A stretch of DNA of 64,000 bases from Aquila chrysaetos chrysaetos (GCF_900496995.4 NC_044029.1:15810001-15874000), one strand, 5' to 3'; shown: positions 1 to 14,310, counted from the stretch's first letter. A program made the numbers and translations. The notes: generated by a model not told the origin, from the letters alone.

Positions 1-3000
1 TCCAAAGCTGGTGGCAGTACTACAGAGACGAAGAAGTAGGTAAGAGTAGTTGGATGTTACATAGTTATAGCTTCATACGAAATACTTTCTTTCCACATTG
101 AAAATAAGCACATGCTGTGCATGATATCTGTTGAGGACTCTGATTTAACAGATAAATACTTAGAAAGGTTCAGTATAAGACATTACAGTAATGCTTGTAT
201 TACTCTGAAACACAATCCGAATCCTAAACCCTAGGCATTGACTACTTTGTAGAACAACTTGCAAAGCCTCTGAAGTACATCCCAAACTAGCCCTGGGGGA
301 AAAAAAGTAATTAAATGATGCTATTTGATGGGTGCACGTGTGTCACCCAAGCCAGTGTGCTAGCACTCTGCATGGCACTCCAAGAACCTCACCCAGTTTC
401 AGATAAAATGTTGCACCATGTTGCAGTGTGGATTTTATTGTCTCATCTTTCAGAAGCAGCAGGAGGCACTGAGAGAATCTGCAGTAGAGTTAAAACTACT
501 GGATATCTAATAGAGTACTCTATTATATCTTTCCTTATGGGGGTCTTCCGTTAAACATTCAAAATATAATGTATTGCCTTAGATAAATATGTAATAGGAA
601 TTGGGAGTTATTAATGCATCATAAAAAGCCTATTCCAGCAAAAGCGGTTACTTTATTAATCAGGAATAGCAATCCCAAAGATTCAGTTATTTATATGATT
701 TTAATTTAGTTCCAATTCTAAACAGAATTTTAATTATAATTGCACCTAATTCACCCAGAGGATGAAAGGGCCCATTTAACAAAGGACATTCTGGCTTCAT
801 TAAATGATTACAAAGGGAACTAGGAATTGATGGTATTTTACAATATTGTTCCAAATCCCAGGGGATTTGCATCAGATATGCTCCACAACATTTAAGAAAA
901 TCAATTCTGGAACGCCAGTAAATGAATCCATAAATTACACTTTAATATCTCAAAGTGCTGCCTTCCTCAGATGGAATTTGTCACTCCCAGGATCGATACA
1001 GGGAGTACAGGGTTAGACAAGCTTTATGGAGAGCAATTCATGCGACTGCATCATTATACTATGTTTCAGCATCTCATGTTGCCAATGCATTCGTATCTAA
1101 ATGAGCAGACACCCCATTCTTGGAGTGAAGTCTAGGTATAAAAATTTGCTACAGGTTAATCCTCTGTTTCAGAGGAAATAATGGAAATTAATGTTAACCA
1201 AACTTGACAAATGCATGGGGAAAAGCAACACCCATAAAAATGATTTAAGCACTTAACACTTTGTAGATTGGCTGTTGTGGTCTCAGTGCACAAAAATCAA
1301 AATGAACGCTCCTTTTAGCACCAACTTATTGAACAAATATCTCCCTCTGGAGAATTAGATAAGCAAAATTGCCCTCCAGTAATGTCCAGATATCATCAAC
1401 AAGTGGACAGCTTGTTTAAACCCCACACAGGGAAAGGGTCTGTGGCATCCCTTTGTTTAACCACCCCGGCAGCGAGAGCAGAGTGCCATGAGGGATTTAT
1501 TCAGCGGGAGTGTCAGGTTTTTGATAGGCGCTCTCGTATTGAGATTCTGGGCTGAAGTGCCTCACTTCAAAGGCATTTCATGTGGGTAATGCTATGGTAG
1601 CTCCGGTGGGGGCAGTGGGACCTGCTGCCATCTCTGCGCCGACGCCGAAAGTCGGACAGCTGACGGCAAGGGAGACCTATATAAAAACATAAGATGAATC
1701 GTATGCTGCAGCTAGGGAGTGCCAGCAGATATCTACGTGTCTGGCTCTGAAAAGGAAGAGCAGCACTATATTATCCCACCACAAGGGCAGGAAAGGAGAG
1801 AGTGTCGAGGGATGGAGACGTAAAATGAGTTAAATCCTCATTTTATCTCTCTATTATAATTTTGTGGGTGAAAGTGTCCACATTAGCAAGAGCCATAGTC
1901 CAGCAGTAACCCATCGCTGCTGGGAATCCTACGCCTGCATTATAAGTATCTGGGTTTTTTTACTGTGGACTGGACATAGCCCACGTCCTGCAGGACCCCC
2001 TGTGGCTGTGGTGGGGGGTCCTGGTTGGAGGATAGCCACCCCTGGGGGACCATGCCAAGTGCCACGCTGGCCTTTCCTCTGCCCCACGCCGACCACAGGA
2101 GCATCTCTGCGCCTGCCATTGCTCACTCAAGGCCTCGCGCAGAGGAAACCTCTTTTCCTCCTCTGACTCACGCTCCTGGCTTGTTTCTGCTTGTTTTGGT
2201 TCAGCGCGTTTACAAGCGACGGTGCAGTGCCCACTAGTCCGAGGGCCCGCTGGCCCAGCCTTGGCCCCTGCACCCTGCCCCATAGCCCACCGGGTCCTGC
2301 CACCACCCTGTGCCCCATCAGGGCTGCACTGTGATTTCTAACCTCATCCCTTGTTCTTCAAAGGGAGAGCGAATTAGCGGGGCAGACCGCAACAGACACT
2401 GCTGGGCATCGCAGGAGATGGGCAAAAGCTGGCACTGTGCTGCCTTGTGGTATAAGAGCTGAAAGTTTCCATTCTTGATCCTCATGTACATCTGCAAAAT
2501 TGTCAATCAATGCCGGGTTTGTTGCACAAGAAAACGTGAGAAGAGCTTGCTGCTACATTCCCAGCAAGCAGCCTTGTGTAAGCACTCTGCTTCTCACACT
2601 CTGCTACTTGCTCAGTCAAGAAAACACGCTCCTCTTTGGCAACGGCTAGCAACCCTTGCACAGGGCTCAGCCTCCTCTTGCTTTCTGAAAAACGGTGCAG
2701 CAGCTTTTCCTCCTTCCTTATTTTCTAGGCTATATTGCCATGAAAGTGGTGCCCACTTTACCTCGTGGATTAAAAGGAGTGATTGTGAAGCATCCAGAGT
2801 AAAAGAGGCTGCTTGGCTGTTCCCACTGCAGAAACAGCCTGGACAGACACCAGCATCCAGCCACGGGCTGGTCCTATCATGTGCCACAGGGCATTTATTT
2901 ATCATGTCATTGCTTTTCATCTGGCTCTGGCAATTGCAGTATGACTGACAGGAGGGGCAGGCTTTTTTGTCTTAAAGAAAAAAAAAATGTACAGAGGCCC

Positions 3001-6000
3001 TCATGGTTTTTCAGTCTCCTTTAATGCTACCTGCACCTGGCATGAATTCAGTAATAAGAGAAAGCATTAATTCTGAGATCAGCACAATTCACCAGGGTAT
3101 TCTTCCATTTATTTTTGGAAACTGGTACGTTACCACATGCGCATCCTTTTTCCCTAAATCACAGCAAAACCTCTGCACATAAGAGAGAACATCGCTTTTT
3201 AACTTGTTATCAGATCAGAAACCAAGAAATGACTCCTTGTGAAAAGGTGCAAGCAGGCAAGGGGAAAATGCAGTGAGAAAGCAGCAAGCTCCCTGCCTTT
3301 TACAAGGTTAGCACAAAAAAAAGTTAACATTTTATATGTTTTAATCAGCTAAATAGGAATAAGACGCACCAAACTGAACTTTTTTTCAGATGGCATCATG
3401 TACTACAGTGAGGTACCAGCCAGCCTCGTGGATTTTTGTAACAAGGGATGATCCTTCTCCCACACTTTTTTGCTTTAAAATTATTGAGGTAGTTAAAGTG
3501 CCTCTCCTTTTATTCTCATAGTTGCAGTCTGCAAATGATTATACAGGAAAATCAAGTTGTTGGTTTTTTTTTTTTCCTGGGTCTGGATAGGAAGGAGACC
3601 TTTGATCTAAGGCAATATCAAAGTCCCCGGAAAAGCAAGTTTCACAGATTTAGGGAGCATAAAACTTACAGCGTGGAAAACATTTTATATGTGAGAGCCA
3701 GTAGTTCTCAGACAATGACAAAATATGAATCCAGAATAGCACAAAACAAGGGTGCTCCCTGCAACGAAGCAGATCAGCCTGGAGAAGCTATTCTGGGGAC
3801 CATAAAGTATACATGCTCAGACTCGGGGGCCAGCAATAGCTCTGAAAGTCAGCCTCTGGGAGACTAAATTTGGATACCCAAAATTAGAGGCCGTTTTTGA
3901 AAATATGAGCCTGGGTGGAAAATTTTGTGCTGCACATAAGCAACATGCCATTTTCACAGGCTTATAACAACTTATTCCTAAGCCAGCATGTCTTCAAATA
4001 TGACAAAACCACCCCTCTTCAGTCAGGATGAAGTTATTTGACTAGTCAGAGTTCACAAACTAAGGCAAACCTAAAACCCAAACACAAACAGTTGCAGAAT
4101 TATAGCCTGGTATGTGGAAAAATAGCCACCTTGTGCGCGGCGAGCTCAAAAAGAGCTTCACCAATAAATGTTTTTAAAAGCAGTCCCGGAGAAACAGACC
4201 TTAAAGTTGCTCAGTTGACAAATTGCTTTTCCTCGGGGAACTCTGAGATGCATGGGGCACGACAGCTTTCCTCCTCCTTGGAAAACCAGCCTCCGAGGGC
4301 ATTTTTGGAGCTAGAAGCTGAACTGTGGGAAACCCCAAACCCCCCCACATCGGGATGCAGCCCCAGAATGGCACCAGGTGATGCAGGGTGACTTGGCCAT
4401 GGCACAGTCAGCGGGGAATGGCTTCGGCCACCCTGTGGGTTAGTCCCTTGCAGATGTCACCTGTGGGAGCCACAAAGATGTCCCACACTGACACTTCTGT
4501 CCTTCTCACACAGACAGACAGCATTTCCTTACTCGGGCACATGAAATATTTGCAGGAGATTAATCAGCTCCTAACTACAGGTAAGTTACTGAGCTGATTA
4601 CTAAGAAGACACTTTTCTGTGTGACTATATGATATATACATTGTGCGACAGCATGGACCTGTGACAACTCACTCTGGTGCTGCCATTATGCAGCATCTCT
4701 CTGCCACTGTTACCCAGCAGCAGTTTCAGTTACTGACATTTCCTTAATCGTCCTTCCTTTTTTTATTTCTCGTGTCTCTCTTACTTTGGTTCCAGGTAAT
4801 AGGAACAATGTCATATTCTTCATTTACATTTAATTTGCCTGTATTTCCCCCCCACGGAGTTTGTACAAAAACAGTCTGTCAATTCCTCCCTCAGAGAGTT
4901 AACACTCAGGCTTTCTTCAATTTCTTTTGACCCCTACTATAAAATTCAGTTTGATGAATTATTTATCTCTGGAGGTCCCCAAGGAATTATCATTTGCATC
5001 TTCTATAGTTTCTGCCTGTCACTGGCTATTACCAAATTACATCAGCTGGACAGCAGCTGCCAGTAATCAAACCAGGTTCCTCCTCCGCCTTGGCTTTTTG
5101 CAGCACCCAACAGACACAAACCAACTAGCTCCTGGAGCAGGTTATCTTACAAGCCTGCTCTCTTGCCCATTTTGGAGGTTAAAGTTGGGTTGATTTTATT
5201 TACCAATAACCTTGGTATGAAAGGGAGCAATAAAGAAAAAAACAGATTCTGTGCATTTAGGTGGGCAAATACTGCCAAAACCAAAATCTATCCCCACCTT
5301 GGACCAGAATATAGTGGTATCTGGCTATGCTCATTGTCAAGCAGAAACAACTGTATTCTCCTAAACTAACTTAATTCAAACATCATCTTCAGGAAGCAAA
5401 TGCACCCGCAAGCTCCCTAAGCCCTCCTTGAAAAACAAAGCAAACTCTTGGGTGGGAGTATTTACTTATCCAGCAATGGGCCTTAGTTGTCATCTCCTCA
5501 GTCATCCATCCAAAGCCAGACCATAATATTGTCATATTTTCCAGCCACTACAAGAAATGGGTTCTTCTGGGTTTAAGGTCCTTATTGTTAGATCTTTGAG
5601 CAATTAAAAGCTTTACAGAAGCCCTTTGAACATGACTTCTAATCCACCCTGGCAATAATAAATGTTTATGTGTATTAAGCTAAACAGGCAATAAAATCTT
5701 CATAGGATTGGAGTTTTAGTCAGATATAACTTCTATGTACAGAAAATCCACATGTAGACCTGTTTCATTTGTTTAACTGAATATTTTTCAGTGAATTTTC
5801 TGTGTGTCTGAAAATGAAAGCTCTATGCAAAATTTTTGCAGTGTTTTCAGTTTCACATTTAAATTGACTTCCTCTGGCTTCTTTCATTTTTAATCTGTTT
5901 TCTCCCTCTCTCCAGGTTCCTGTGGCAAAATAAGTGAGTGCCGAAAAGGAAAGAAAGAAAAAATTGTGACGCGCGGGAAGAAAAGCAAAAGCAAAACCTA

Positions 6001-9000
6001 ACGCTTAAAAATTCAAGCTTTTGACACTATTTCAAAATAAATATTCAAAATGTGTTCGAAAAATGTTTTTTCCAGCTTTAAAGCAGCCATCCATAATACT
6101 TTCTTGCCCTTCCATTCCCTGTATTCTCTTAGCTTGTCCAGGAAACTTTGTATTGAAGGAAAGCACAGAAACAATTCCAAGCAAAAGTCTTTGCAAGAAA
6201 ACTCCATTCTTCTGTACAGGAGGGAGTTCACTGTTAAACAGAATGAAAAGAGTGGGCAGTGAAGACTTACACTGAGCTTCCTCCCTGGTCATCAGTGTGG
6301 GCTTTGATTTTTTTAGGGAAATCCTACATTTGGGATGCACATCGTACAGAACAGCTAGCACCAGCACTACATTCTAAACATACCACCTTTGAAGACATGC
6401 TTTCAAACTTTAACTTAAACTCATTAGTGAATCCTACTGAAGCCTGCAAGTTGGCACATCCAACCCCTCTCACCAGCTGCAACCCTTCTGAGTGACATAG
6501 AAGTGGGAATTGGCAGAGGCAGGGGCCAGCTCATGTCTTGCTTTCTCATGACCCATGATAAGAGCATGCCCCATGAAGTTCAGTCTCAATAGTTCTTCAC
6601 TGGGACTAAATTAATCCCAGCAATTTTAAGTATTCCCCGTTTTCCACAGCTGCCTTATTATTATAATCTTCCTTCTTTGTGCCTTTTTAAGAGAGTAAGA
6701 ACAGTGTACCTGAGCGCTCAGTGTAAGACATTTCGATGCGAGATGGCCAGGTATGGCACAACAGTACCACATCTGGCATGATGTCTTTCTATGAAGCAAC
6801 TCTCAATTAACTGTGTAGAAAACCAGGATTTTTGCTTCAAATCATACTGTTTCACATGGTTCTGATAACACCAAGGACTCTGAACACTCAGAAAACTTTA
6901 GCAATATTGATACATGTCCTGAAAATTCATTAGTCTAGAATTTAAATCTGCTTTCTTTTCCTAATCTGTTCCTTTTAAGCTCACAGGAATTGTTCTCCAG
7001 ATTTGGAGACAACAGACTTCTTTCCAGATACAGTTCTGAGACTAAAAACTTTTCTTTCAGTAAAAGGTCAGAAAATGTAACTGTATAATAACAATTCTAG
7101 GAGCGAGGATTTGAGGAAAAACACCAGTTGCAGTCGTGAGAGCTGGCAGCAAAACATCTTTGCTATTTTTTTTGGTGCAACTGCAACACCTTGATACATC
7201 AACACTGATTAGAGCCAACTGCATCACATCCTGAAACACATCTTTGAAAAATGAATGCTGAGTATGATTATTTTTTCTTACAGTCACATAATTTCTAATG
7301 TTTTCTTAAAAGCTCCAGCTTCTCAAATTACATATACTCATGAGAATCATGGGGTTTCATTTCTCATGATAAGGTGATGGAAATCTAATAGAGCAAAGTC
7401 AAGCAGTTAGAGACTAGCCAAGAGAAATTTTGCTGTAACCTGCATCTCATCAGCTGTACATGGCAGAAGGGAGGAGAGGCAGGGGAGCAGCCACAAGACT
7501 GAGGAATGGCCCGAGCTGCCGGCGTGACACAGAGCAGAAAAATCCTGGGATGTACTGTGTGAAGTACCATGGTGGGCAGGGAGAGGTATTTATCATGCTG
7601 TACATATCCCCGGCAGGACCACAACCAGAATGCCATCCACAGCTCTAACAAAGCTGAACTCAAGCTAGAACAGGTGCAGAGACCTAGTAGGATGGGAATG
7701 GGGAATCAGTTTTACTGATGAGACAAATATAGCTTAATAGGGTTAGCCTAGCAAAAGAAAGGCTGAGGGGGATACGATTACACTTTATAAATAAATGCCC
7801 AAATACCAGCAAGGCTGAAGAATCATTCAAACTATAAGACAATGTTGGCACAAGAACAAATAGCATGAAAAAAGTCATCAACTATTTTAAGTTAAAAGCA
7901 CATTTCTAACCATTAGAGAAATAGTGGTTTGTAACAGTCTTCCAACAGCAGCAGTAGGTGCTAGTAAGCTAACTATTTTTATAGCAGAAAAATAGTAAAT
8001 TTATGTAAGGGATTTTATGACATGTTATCTGCTGTAATTGTGGGTGTCCCTGAGGCTCTATGCTCCTCAAAAGGTTCTGGTTGTCATGGTTGGAAGGTAG
8101 AAAAGAAATATGTAAATGTAAACTCTGAAAGCTGAGATCCATGAAGGCAATTAAACAAAAGTAAACAGGTAACTTTTTTTTTAATCTCCTGAGTTTATGT
8201 GGCTTGAATCTGGGTTTTTGATACATAGGGTGCTCATGGCTCAAGCACTGATACCTAAGTCAGTTGCAACAGGGAGTTGAATGAACTCCAGTGAGAGGAA
8301 AAAAGTGATCCTTTGTTTATTGCTTGTTGCCCTTCCTTCGCAGCATGCTCCCTGTCTCTCCAACCTGCCCATCTACAGAGAGGCTGGCTCATGAGGATTT
8401 CCTCAGCTTTGGCCAAAAGGGGAGTTTGCCTGCCCAACGCTGCCAGACCCACCTCAGCCAAGGGAAAACCACGAAAGTGGGAACCAAGAGTCTTATCTTG
8501 ATCCTCTGCTACAGCCAGGGATGGATTATGTGCCCAGCTCCTCCCTGGTCAGAACATCCCAGGTGCCTGTTAGGCCATAGTTTCATCAGAGGAGAAAAAA
8601 CCCCATTTGTATCTCCTCAAAGCCCGATCGCAGCCAACTCTCTCCTCTTTCTAATCTTGCCCACGTGAGCCCACTCCAGAGCCACCTTTTTGGCAAGCAA
8701 GCCAAGCTGCTTCTACCAGGTGGGGAGAGGTTTCTGCTTCACACCCTTCAAAGGCAGAGGCACACTCGCCTTCAGCTTGATTTCACGCACATTTCATTCA
8801 CGGGCTCTGAAAAGGCTACCAGCACCGCTGCTCCCACACAATAGATCATAAATAACCGCATGGGTAAGTATTTCACTGCAGGCCCTTGGAGTGCAACCCT
8901 GTAACTCCTGTAGAGTCATTGGCCATAAAGAAAATTCGTCCCAGTCAGTACCAGAGGAAGGAGGAAGCTTGGGGTTGAAAGGTATCTGCTGTAAGAAGGC

Positions 9001-9299
9001 ATCAGCGTGCCTTTCTGGCAGCTCTGCCTGCATTGATTTGCTGCAGGCAATTCTCAGTCAACATATGAAGAGCACTGGCAGGAGCTACCTCCTAATTATA
9101 AATCATTTAGTCAATCAAAATATAGCTCCTCAGCTACGCAAAGATCTCATTTCTTCTCAAGAGCCTTACACGGAAAGTAAAATGGAAATGCTGTAGCAGG
9201 AGGAGGGAAAAACTTTTATTTAAAAGTGACAAAACCCGAAAGCTTCAGGATCCCATTTGTGGTGTAACTTACAGCAACTTAGGTACTTGTCAAAGCTAA
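1..9299. other. Intergenic, AT-rich; no gene seen
   Basis: About 9.3 kb downstream of DYRK2. Open frames here are short, many begin only at non-ATG codons, and none resembles a family I know. I see no transposon with a clear family signature. An ATTTGCAT octamer lies near 863-870, and a TATA-like stretch (CTATATAAAA) near 1675-1685 follows a small cluster of CpGs. Neither has enough context to call a promoter. The 560-1400 stretch looks like low-complexity-free single-copy DNA and could hold conserved non-coding elements, which only alignment would show. Confidence 0.6.
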
Positions 9300-9900
9300 T
9301 TAAGACAGGCCATCTGCAAACGCTTACGACGGGAAACATTCCCCCCGCCGTGCCAGCGGTACAGCGTGTGACAGCCTCCTCACATCCCACCCTGACAAGC
9401 GCTAAGCTGCTTTGCCTGATGCCGCCCGTCCTGGGGTAGGGAGCACCTCCCTCCTCCCGCGGCCTGACAGCGCGTTCCCTCAGCGTTATCGGCACCCTTC
9501 GGTCCCGCCATGCAGGAGAGGACAGGGCAAGGGTCCCTGCCCTGCTCGCGCCGTGGGGACAGCAGCACCCACCCCGTGGGGAGCAGGGCCCCTGCCAGCC
9601 TTGCACAGCTCGGGCTGTGCAGACCTTGCTGGGTACCCTACGGCAGCGACTTCGCCTTCAAAGCACCGTAACCAGCCGTTCGCTGCCTTTGGCGAGCGGT
9701 TTGCCGGCGGAGCTGCGGGCAGGGACGGGCTAGCTCGGGAGGAATGAGGCCTGCCGGCCCACCCCAAGATGGCGGACGGATGGGTGCTGGCAGGCCTGCG
9801 AGGCGGCTGTGGAGGAGCAGGGCCGGCCGGGCAAAGCAGCTCACGGGACCGACACCCGGGCAAACGGCGGCCCAGCGTGCAGTGCCCTTGAGACACAAAA
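9300..9900. promoter_or_regulatory. Orphan CpG island with YY1-type motif
   Basis: By hand count, about 49 CpG dinucleotides fall in 600 bp at roughly 63% GC, an observed/expected ratio near 0.8, in otherwise CpG-poor DNA. A strong YY1-type core AAGATGGCGG sits at 9766-9775 on the plus strand. This combination is typical of a TATA-less promoter, yet no gene can be recognised on either side and the DYRK2 3' end is about 4 kb away. Overlapping open frames of about 110-136 codons on both strands are expected in GC-rich sequence and are not called. A T17 tract follows at 9927-9943. Confidence 0.6.
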
Positions 9901-9926
9901 GGTTAGTTTCTCCTTAGCAATGCTTC

Positions 9927-9943
9927 TTTTTTTTTTTTTTTTT
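9927..9943. repeat. T17 homopolymer
   Basis: A run of 17 T at the edge of the CpG island. It could be the A-tail of a minus-strand retrocopy, but no retrocopy body was recognised next to it. Confidence 0.75.
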
Positions 9944-10620
9944 AAGTCCCTGAAGTGTTCTTTGTAGCCTGAGGGAGCCAGAAGTGAGGAGCCAGAGGCC
10001 CTGCCAGCGGCCTGCGGGGTAGGCAGGGCCCCCAGGCCAGGGCTGTACTGGGCAAAGCTGTCCCTGCACAGACCTTTGGAAAGGTCTTTCAAATCTTCGA
10101 GGCCATTTTGGAAGTGCCACAGTTGGATGTGACGAGTAGCGGGATGTTTAGAAATCCATTTTTCATTCTAGCTGCGGGCTTTACAAACTCTGCCTTGGCC
10201 TCAGGATTTCTTTCTCAGCTGAATTTTATCAACCCAGCCTAACCGCGCAGACTCAGGCTTTAATCTGAAAGGAGAAAATTCAGTTGCCAAGCAAGGTAAG
10301 CTACAAAACAGCTCTCCCATTGGTGAAAGTCCGCTTTGGAAAACATGACAAGGACCACCTGCCTTTGGGGTGACATTCGCCTCCCGCTCACCGAGCACCC
10401 TCAGCCTCCAGCAGGAAAGCCGAGGTTCGCTCTGCGCATCCTGCCGGTGAAACAGGGACTCCAGCGGTGAGGGCTGGCTTTGACGCGTGGGTAACGCAAA
10501 GATAATGGGTTGATACTGAACCTTCAAAGAGGCAAAGGGAAAACAAAGCCATGTCTCTTTCCTTTGTAAAGCGCTACAAAGAATGCCTGCAAAGTTTTGG
10601 GGTTTTGTTTTTCAAAGAAT

Positions 10621-10683
10621 CATATATATATATGTACGCACATACATACAGATATATATATATATATATGTTGTACACACACG
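10621..10683. repeat. TA/CA-type microsatellite
   Basis: Two alternating (TA)n blocks separated by ACATAC-type units and ending in ACAC repeats. A simple-sequence repeat. Confidence 0.85.
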
Positions 10684-11919
10684 CACATTCTTTGATTTTA
10701 GGTCCTACTCATCCGTCAGGAGATATTAGGGTAGATCTCTATACCTAGATGGCTTGAGCAACGTACATTTGTAGTGCCTGCAAGCACCCCACACACTTGG
10801 GGAAAATACAAATAAAAATTAGATGTGCAATTTTTACTGCCACACTGAAGCTGAAATAAAAATCTTAATATTACCTCTTTATTCAGATCATTTTTATTAA
10901 ATTAAAGAGGTCTTATTAAATAAATCAATACTATACTTGAAAACTGAGTTTGCCCAAAAGTCTTCATAATACAATTGTCAGTTGCTTTGCTTTTCTGCTT
11001 GGTGGACAATTCTCTCACCCATTATGTTTAATCAAGGTTTAATACTTCACTGCAATGCTTTGCATTTAGACAGTCTTACATGAACTCTGGGGGTGCTATG
11101 CACGGGGCACTGTCAGGTCAGACAGTCTCTGAATGAGAACCTCTGGTTTTCCCAGCGTCAATGTTAGTTATAAAGTAATACTGTACTGCGTGCAGCTACT
11201 CCAGACAGTATCTTTAGGTACGTAAGGTATGCATAGTCATGTCCAGCTTGCAGACAACCAAACCAAAGCAAAGCAATGAAAACACAGTCTATAAAAAAGG
11301 GAAAACAGTTCCCAGCCTGTTAGCAGGAACACTGCATTTGCCACCTCCCAGGGTGTTATGTAGAGCTCCCAGCCCAAGAACTTCTCAGCAGAACCTCTCC
11401 CTAGCTCCAGCTATATCCCAAACTTTCTCCAAAAACATGTCATGACCTTGCTTTTGTAGTCTCTTCCCCCCACCTCCCCTGCCAAAGAGATGGACATAAG
11501 CCATTTCATTCTGCAGCACGTGGCATTTCTGCTGAACTTCATGCAGAAGTTAAAGAACAAGGTTAACGGCTGGTGTGGAGACTGGAACGCAGCAGCTGGA
11601 GGTGAATGTGCATACCCTGCCTTTGGAGTTTGGTACTAACCTAGACTTTCTGTTTATTGTTGGGGAAAAAGCTAAAGAAACACTATTTTTGCATATCCCA
11701 AAAGTGCTCGATAGTCAGCAGAGATCCAAGAATCACCACAGCCAGAGGCTGGAAAGCACTTCTTAAAAACAAACAAATGAACAAGCAAACAAACAACAGA
11801 CAAAACCAAATAGGGAAAACGACACAGAGAAACCCCAGTTCCGAGAGTTGCAGATGATTTCTGTAAAGGAACAGAAACCAGTTCCATCAATGCCACTTTT
11901 ACTCTGCTATAGCATATCG

Positions 11920-11955
11920 GATGGCTGGGAGACGTCCTGATGGCTGGGAGACGTC
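11920..11955. repeat. 17-bp exact tandem duplication (period 19)
   Basis: The 17-mer GATGGCTGGGAGACGTC occurs at 11920-11936 and again at 11939-11955. Likely a local replication-slippage duplication. Confidence 0.8.
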
Positions 11956-13924
11956 TAGTACCACGTACTCAAGACAAAGACAAGGAATGTTCTTCCTTTC
12001 AGGAACATTAAAATATGAAACACGAGACTATGCTAGCAGTATAACAGCATTATAAATCACATTTTTTAAAGAAATGCATAATAATGTTTTAAAAGTTCTA
12101 ACTACAGAAAAGACCCTTTAATGTTATCCTTTAATTATTAGCACAGAGTATAAAACGACAGGCTCTCAAAGGAAAATACTTTTCCACTGAAATAAAAGGT
12201 TATCAATGGTTTTCAGACTTTCCCAATCTCAACTGGATATTGCTGAAATTCTTGAACCTTCACTGAACCCAGGAAAGATCATGCTTACCTCAAACTTGGC
12301 CCTATACATCTTACAGGTATCTTTTTTTCCCTCTGAATACCAGATCCTGACCATAGACAGCCCTATCCAGATACTTCCCTTAATATTTACCTGCTTTTCA
12401 TTCTCAAGTCCTGAGGAAGAGTAAAATCATGTTGGATCTTTCAGTAAGTAGATCTTAAAAAATGGGACAAGATGGTATTTTTAAGAAAAGAAGCAGCACC
12501 TAGACATGAATAACATGGTACCTGATCATTTCTCGCATTCTTTACTTACTTTGCTGTAAAAACAAGAGAGGCACAGCTGACATCTGAAGGGAGCCACAGT
12601 TTCTTCGCAGAAGTACATACCGTGGGGATAACGGCAAATACAGACCATCATTCAGGGTGGGATTCCGAGGCCCGCATTTTAGACAGGGGTCTGAGCTCTC
12701 TGTCAGAGACCAGGCAGGGAGCAGGGCTGGCAGAAGGCAACGCAATTTCCCCACCAGCTACCGGGAGACTCAGCAAATGGCACAGGCCAAACCCCAGCTT
12801 CCAGACAACTGAAATCAGGCAAGGTGGCCCCTACCCTTCTTCAAATGAAAAAACAGATGTGACAGAAGCATACAAGAGCTAGCAAGAGGGATAGATGGCT
12901 GGAGGAGAGGGTGAGAGACAGATGAGAAGGAAAAGAGAGCTGTAAAAAAAGCTAAAATAACTGAAAAAAAAAGGTCTTTGTCCTCAGAAGAACACAGTAA
13001 TTAACAAATAGCCTTTAATCCACAAAGATGTAATTTTTGGCTTGCTGCAATTTGGGGCTGTAAACTATGTTTATCTATATTTAATCTTGATGGGTTTTGC
13101 GCTCTAGAATCTCCCAACTATACTGAAAAGGAGACACTAAAGTGCAGTTAAAATCCCTTGATTTCAGCCTGGGCTCACCTGAATCAGCAAGCTTTCCAGT
13201 GAAACTGCTCTGGGTGTACATTGACATTGCCAAGAAGATAATGTGGCCAATTACTCACAAGACAGTTCTGCGCTGAACAGTGAAACTACTCTGGATGTAT
13301 ATGTGAACAGAATTTAGCTCCATCTAGCCTACCAGCTTTGTGTAGTATGTTCTCATTATCCTGGGACTTCACAGAGTCTGACAAGTTCTGAAAAGTCAGC
13401 CTGGCTCAAAGATCACTGCACAAATGTGGGCTTTTTAAAAGCAGTTTTAAGAAAAAGAATACACACTGCACCTTTCTCGATCAAGTATTTCTTATAAAAT
13501 CAGATCTATTGTTATTTAAAAAAATCTTTTAAAAACCACAAAAAAAAATTTAAAACACCCATACAGACAAAATTCCTGCCACAGATGTTTTCTCTCAAGT
13601 ATGGGGCAAATAAAAATAAAAAATATATTACTTTCTAAGTCCTGAGAAGAACTTCAGAAACCTCAGGGCAAAAGCAGCCTTTGGGCAATATTCAAGGCTG
13701 TCAAGACACATAAAGCAGCAGAAAAGTCATCCTCCAGCGATGGGTTATTACTGTATACAGATACCAGTAAGCATGCTGGGGGACAAAGGCACTGCTGGCA
13801 TCGACTTCAGCAGGCTACGAGAAGGCCTTTCCACGTTTAAGAAATGCCAGCACTCCACAGGCTCTCTTTACGACCAGAAAGAAACCCAAACTACAGTGGA
13901 GAGAAGTAAAGTAGGACATAAAAT

Positions 13925-13930
13925 TTTATT
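13925..13930 (-). terminator. Candidate distal poly(A) signal AATAAA of DYRK2
   Basis: Canonical AATAAA on the minus strand, followed within about 20-55 nt by a T-rich and GT-containing stretch (about 13910-13870) that could serve as the downstream element. It is the most distal canonical signal before the sequence character changes. Cleavage would fall near 13905-13915. Confidence 0.45.
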
Positions 13931-14310
13931 CTGAAATGATCTCTGGCCACAACAATAAAATGTAACAAATATTCACTAGAACAGTCTTAACTCCTGTCAT
14001 CAGCTGTACAATACATACAGTATCATAAAACTGGCCACTAGGATTAAAACCCACTACAACATCTTTAATGTTAAGTGGCAACAGCAGCATCTCACAGAAA
14101 GTTATACATACATATATACACAGTCCACATTCAATCGTTTTTCACGTTTTCAGTACACACAGTTGCAGCATATTACAGTCACGTGTCTAAGTCGTTGCCC
14201 AATAAAAACCCAAGCTACTGCTTAGACGTAATTGTAGCAGTCAAACTGAGTAATTACAATTTGTAGCAGAGATGTACAAGCTCCTAAAAACAATAATTCA
14301 CAAATGTTGT

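Larger units (their letters stand above)
9944..13905. other. Intergenic between orphan CpG island and DYRK2 3' end
   Basis: About 4 kb without a recognisable gene. It holds a TA/TG microsatellite at 10621-10683, a 17-bp tandem duplication near 11920, and a 23-bp imperfect repeat pair 81 bp apart near 13198 and 13279. Open frames are under 110 codons and match nothing I know. Confidence 0.55.

Noticed and set aside
1600..1690. Small CpG cluster followed by a TATA-like box
   Set aside because: Only a few CpGs and one TATA-like string; no downstream gene or splice signal to support a promoter.
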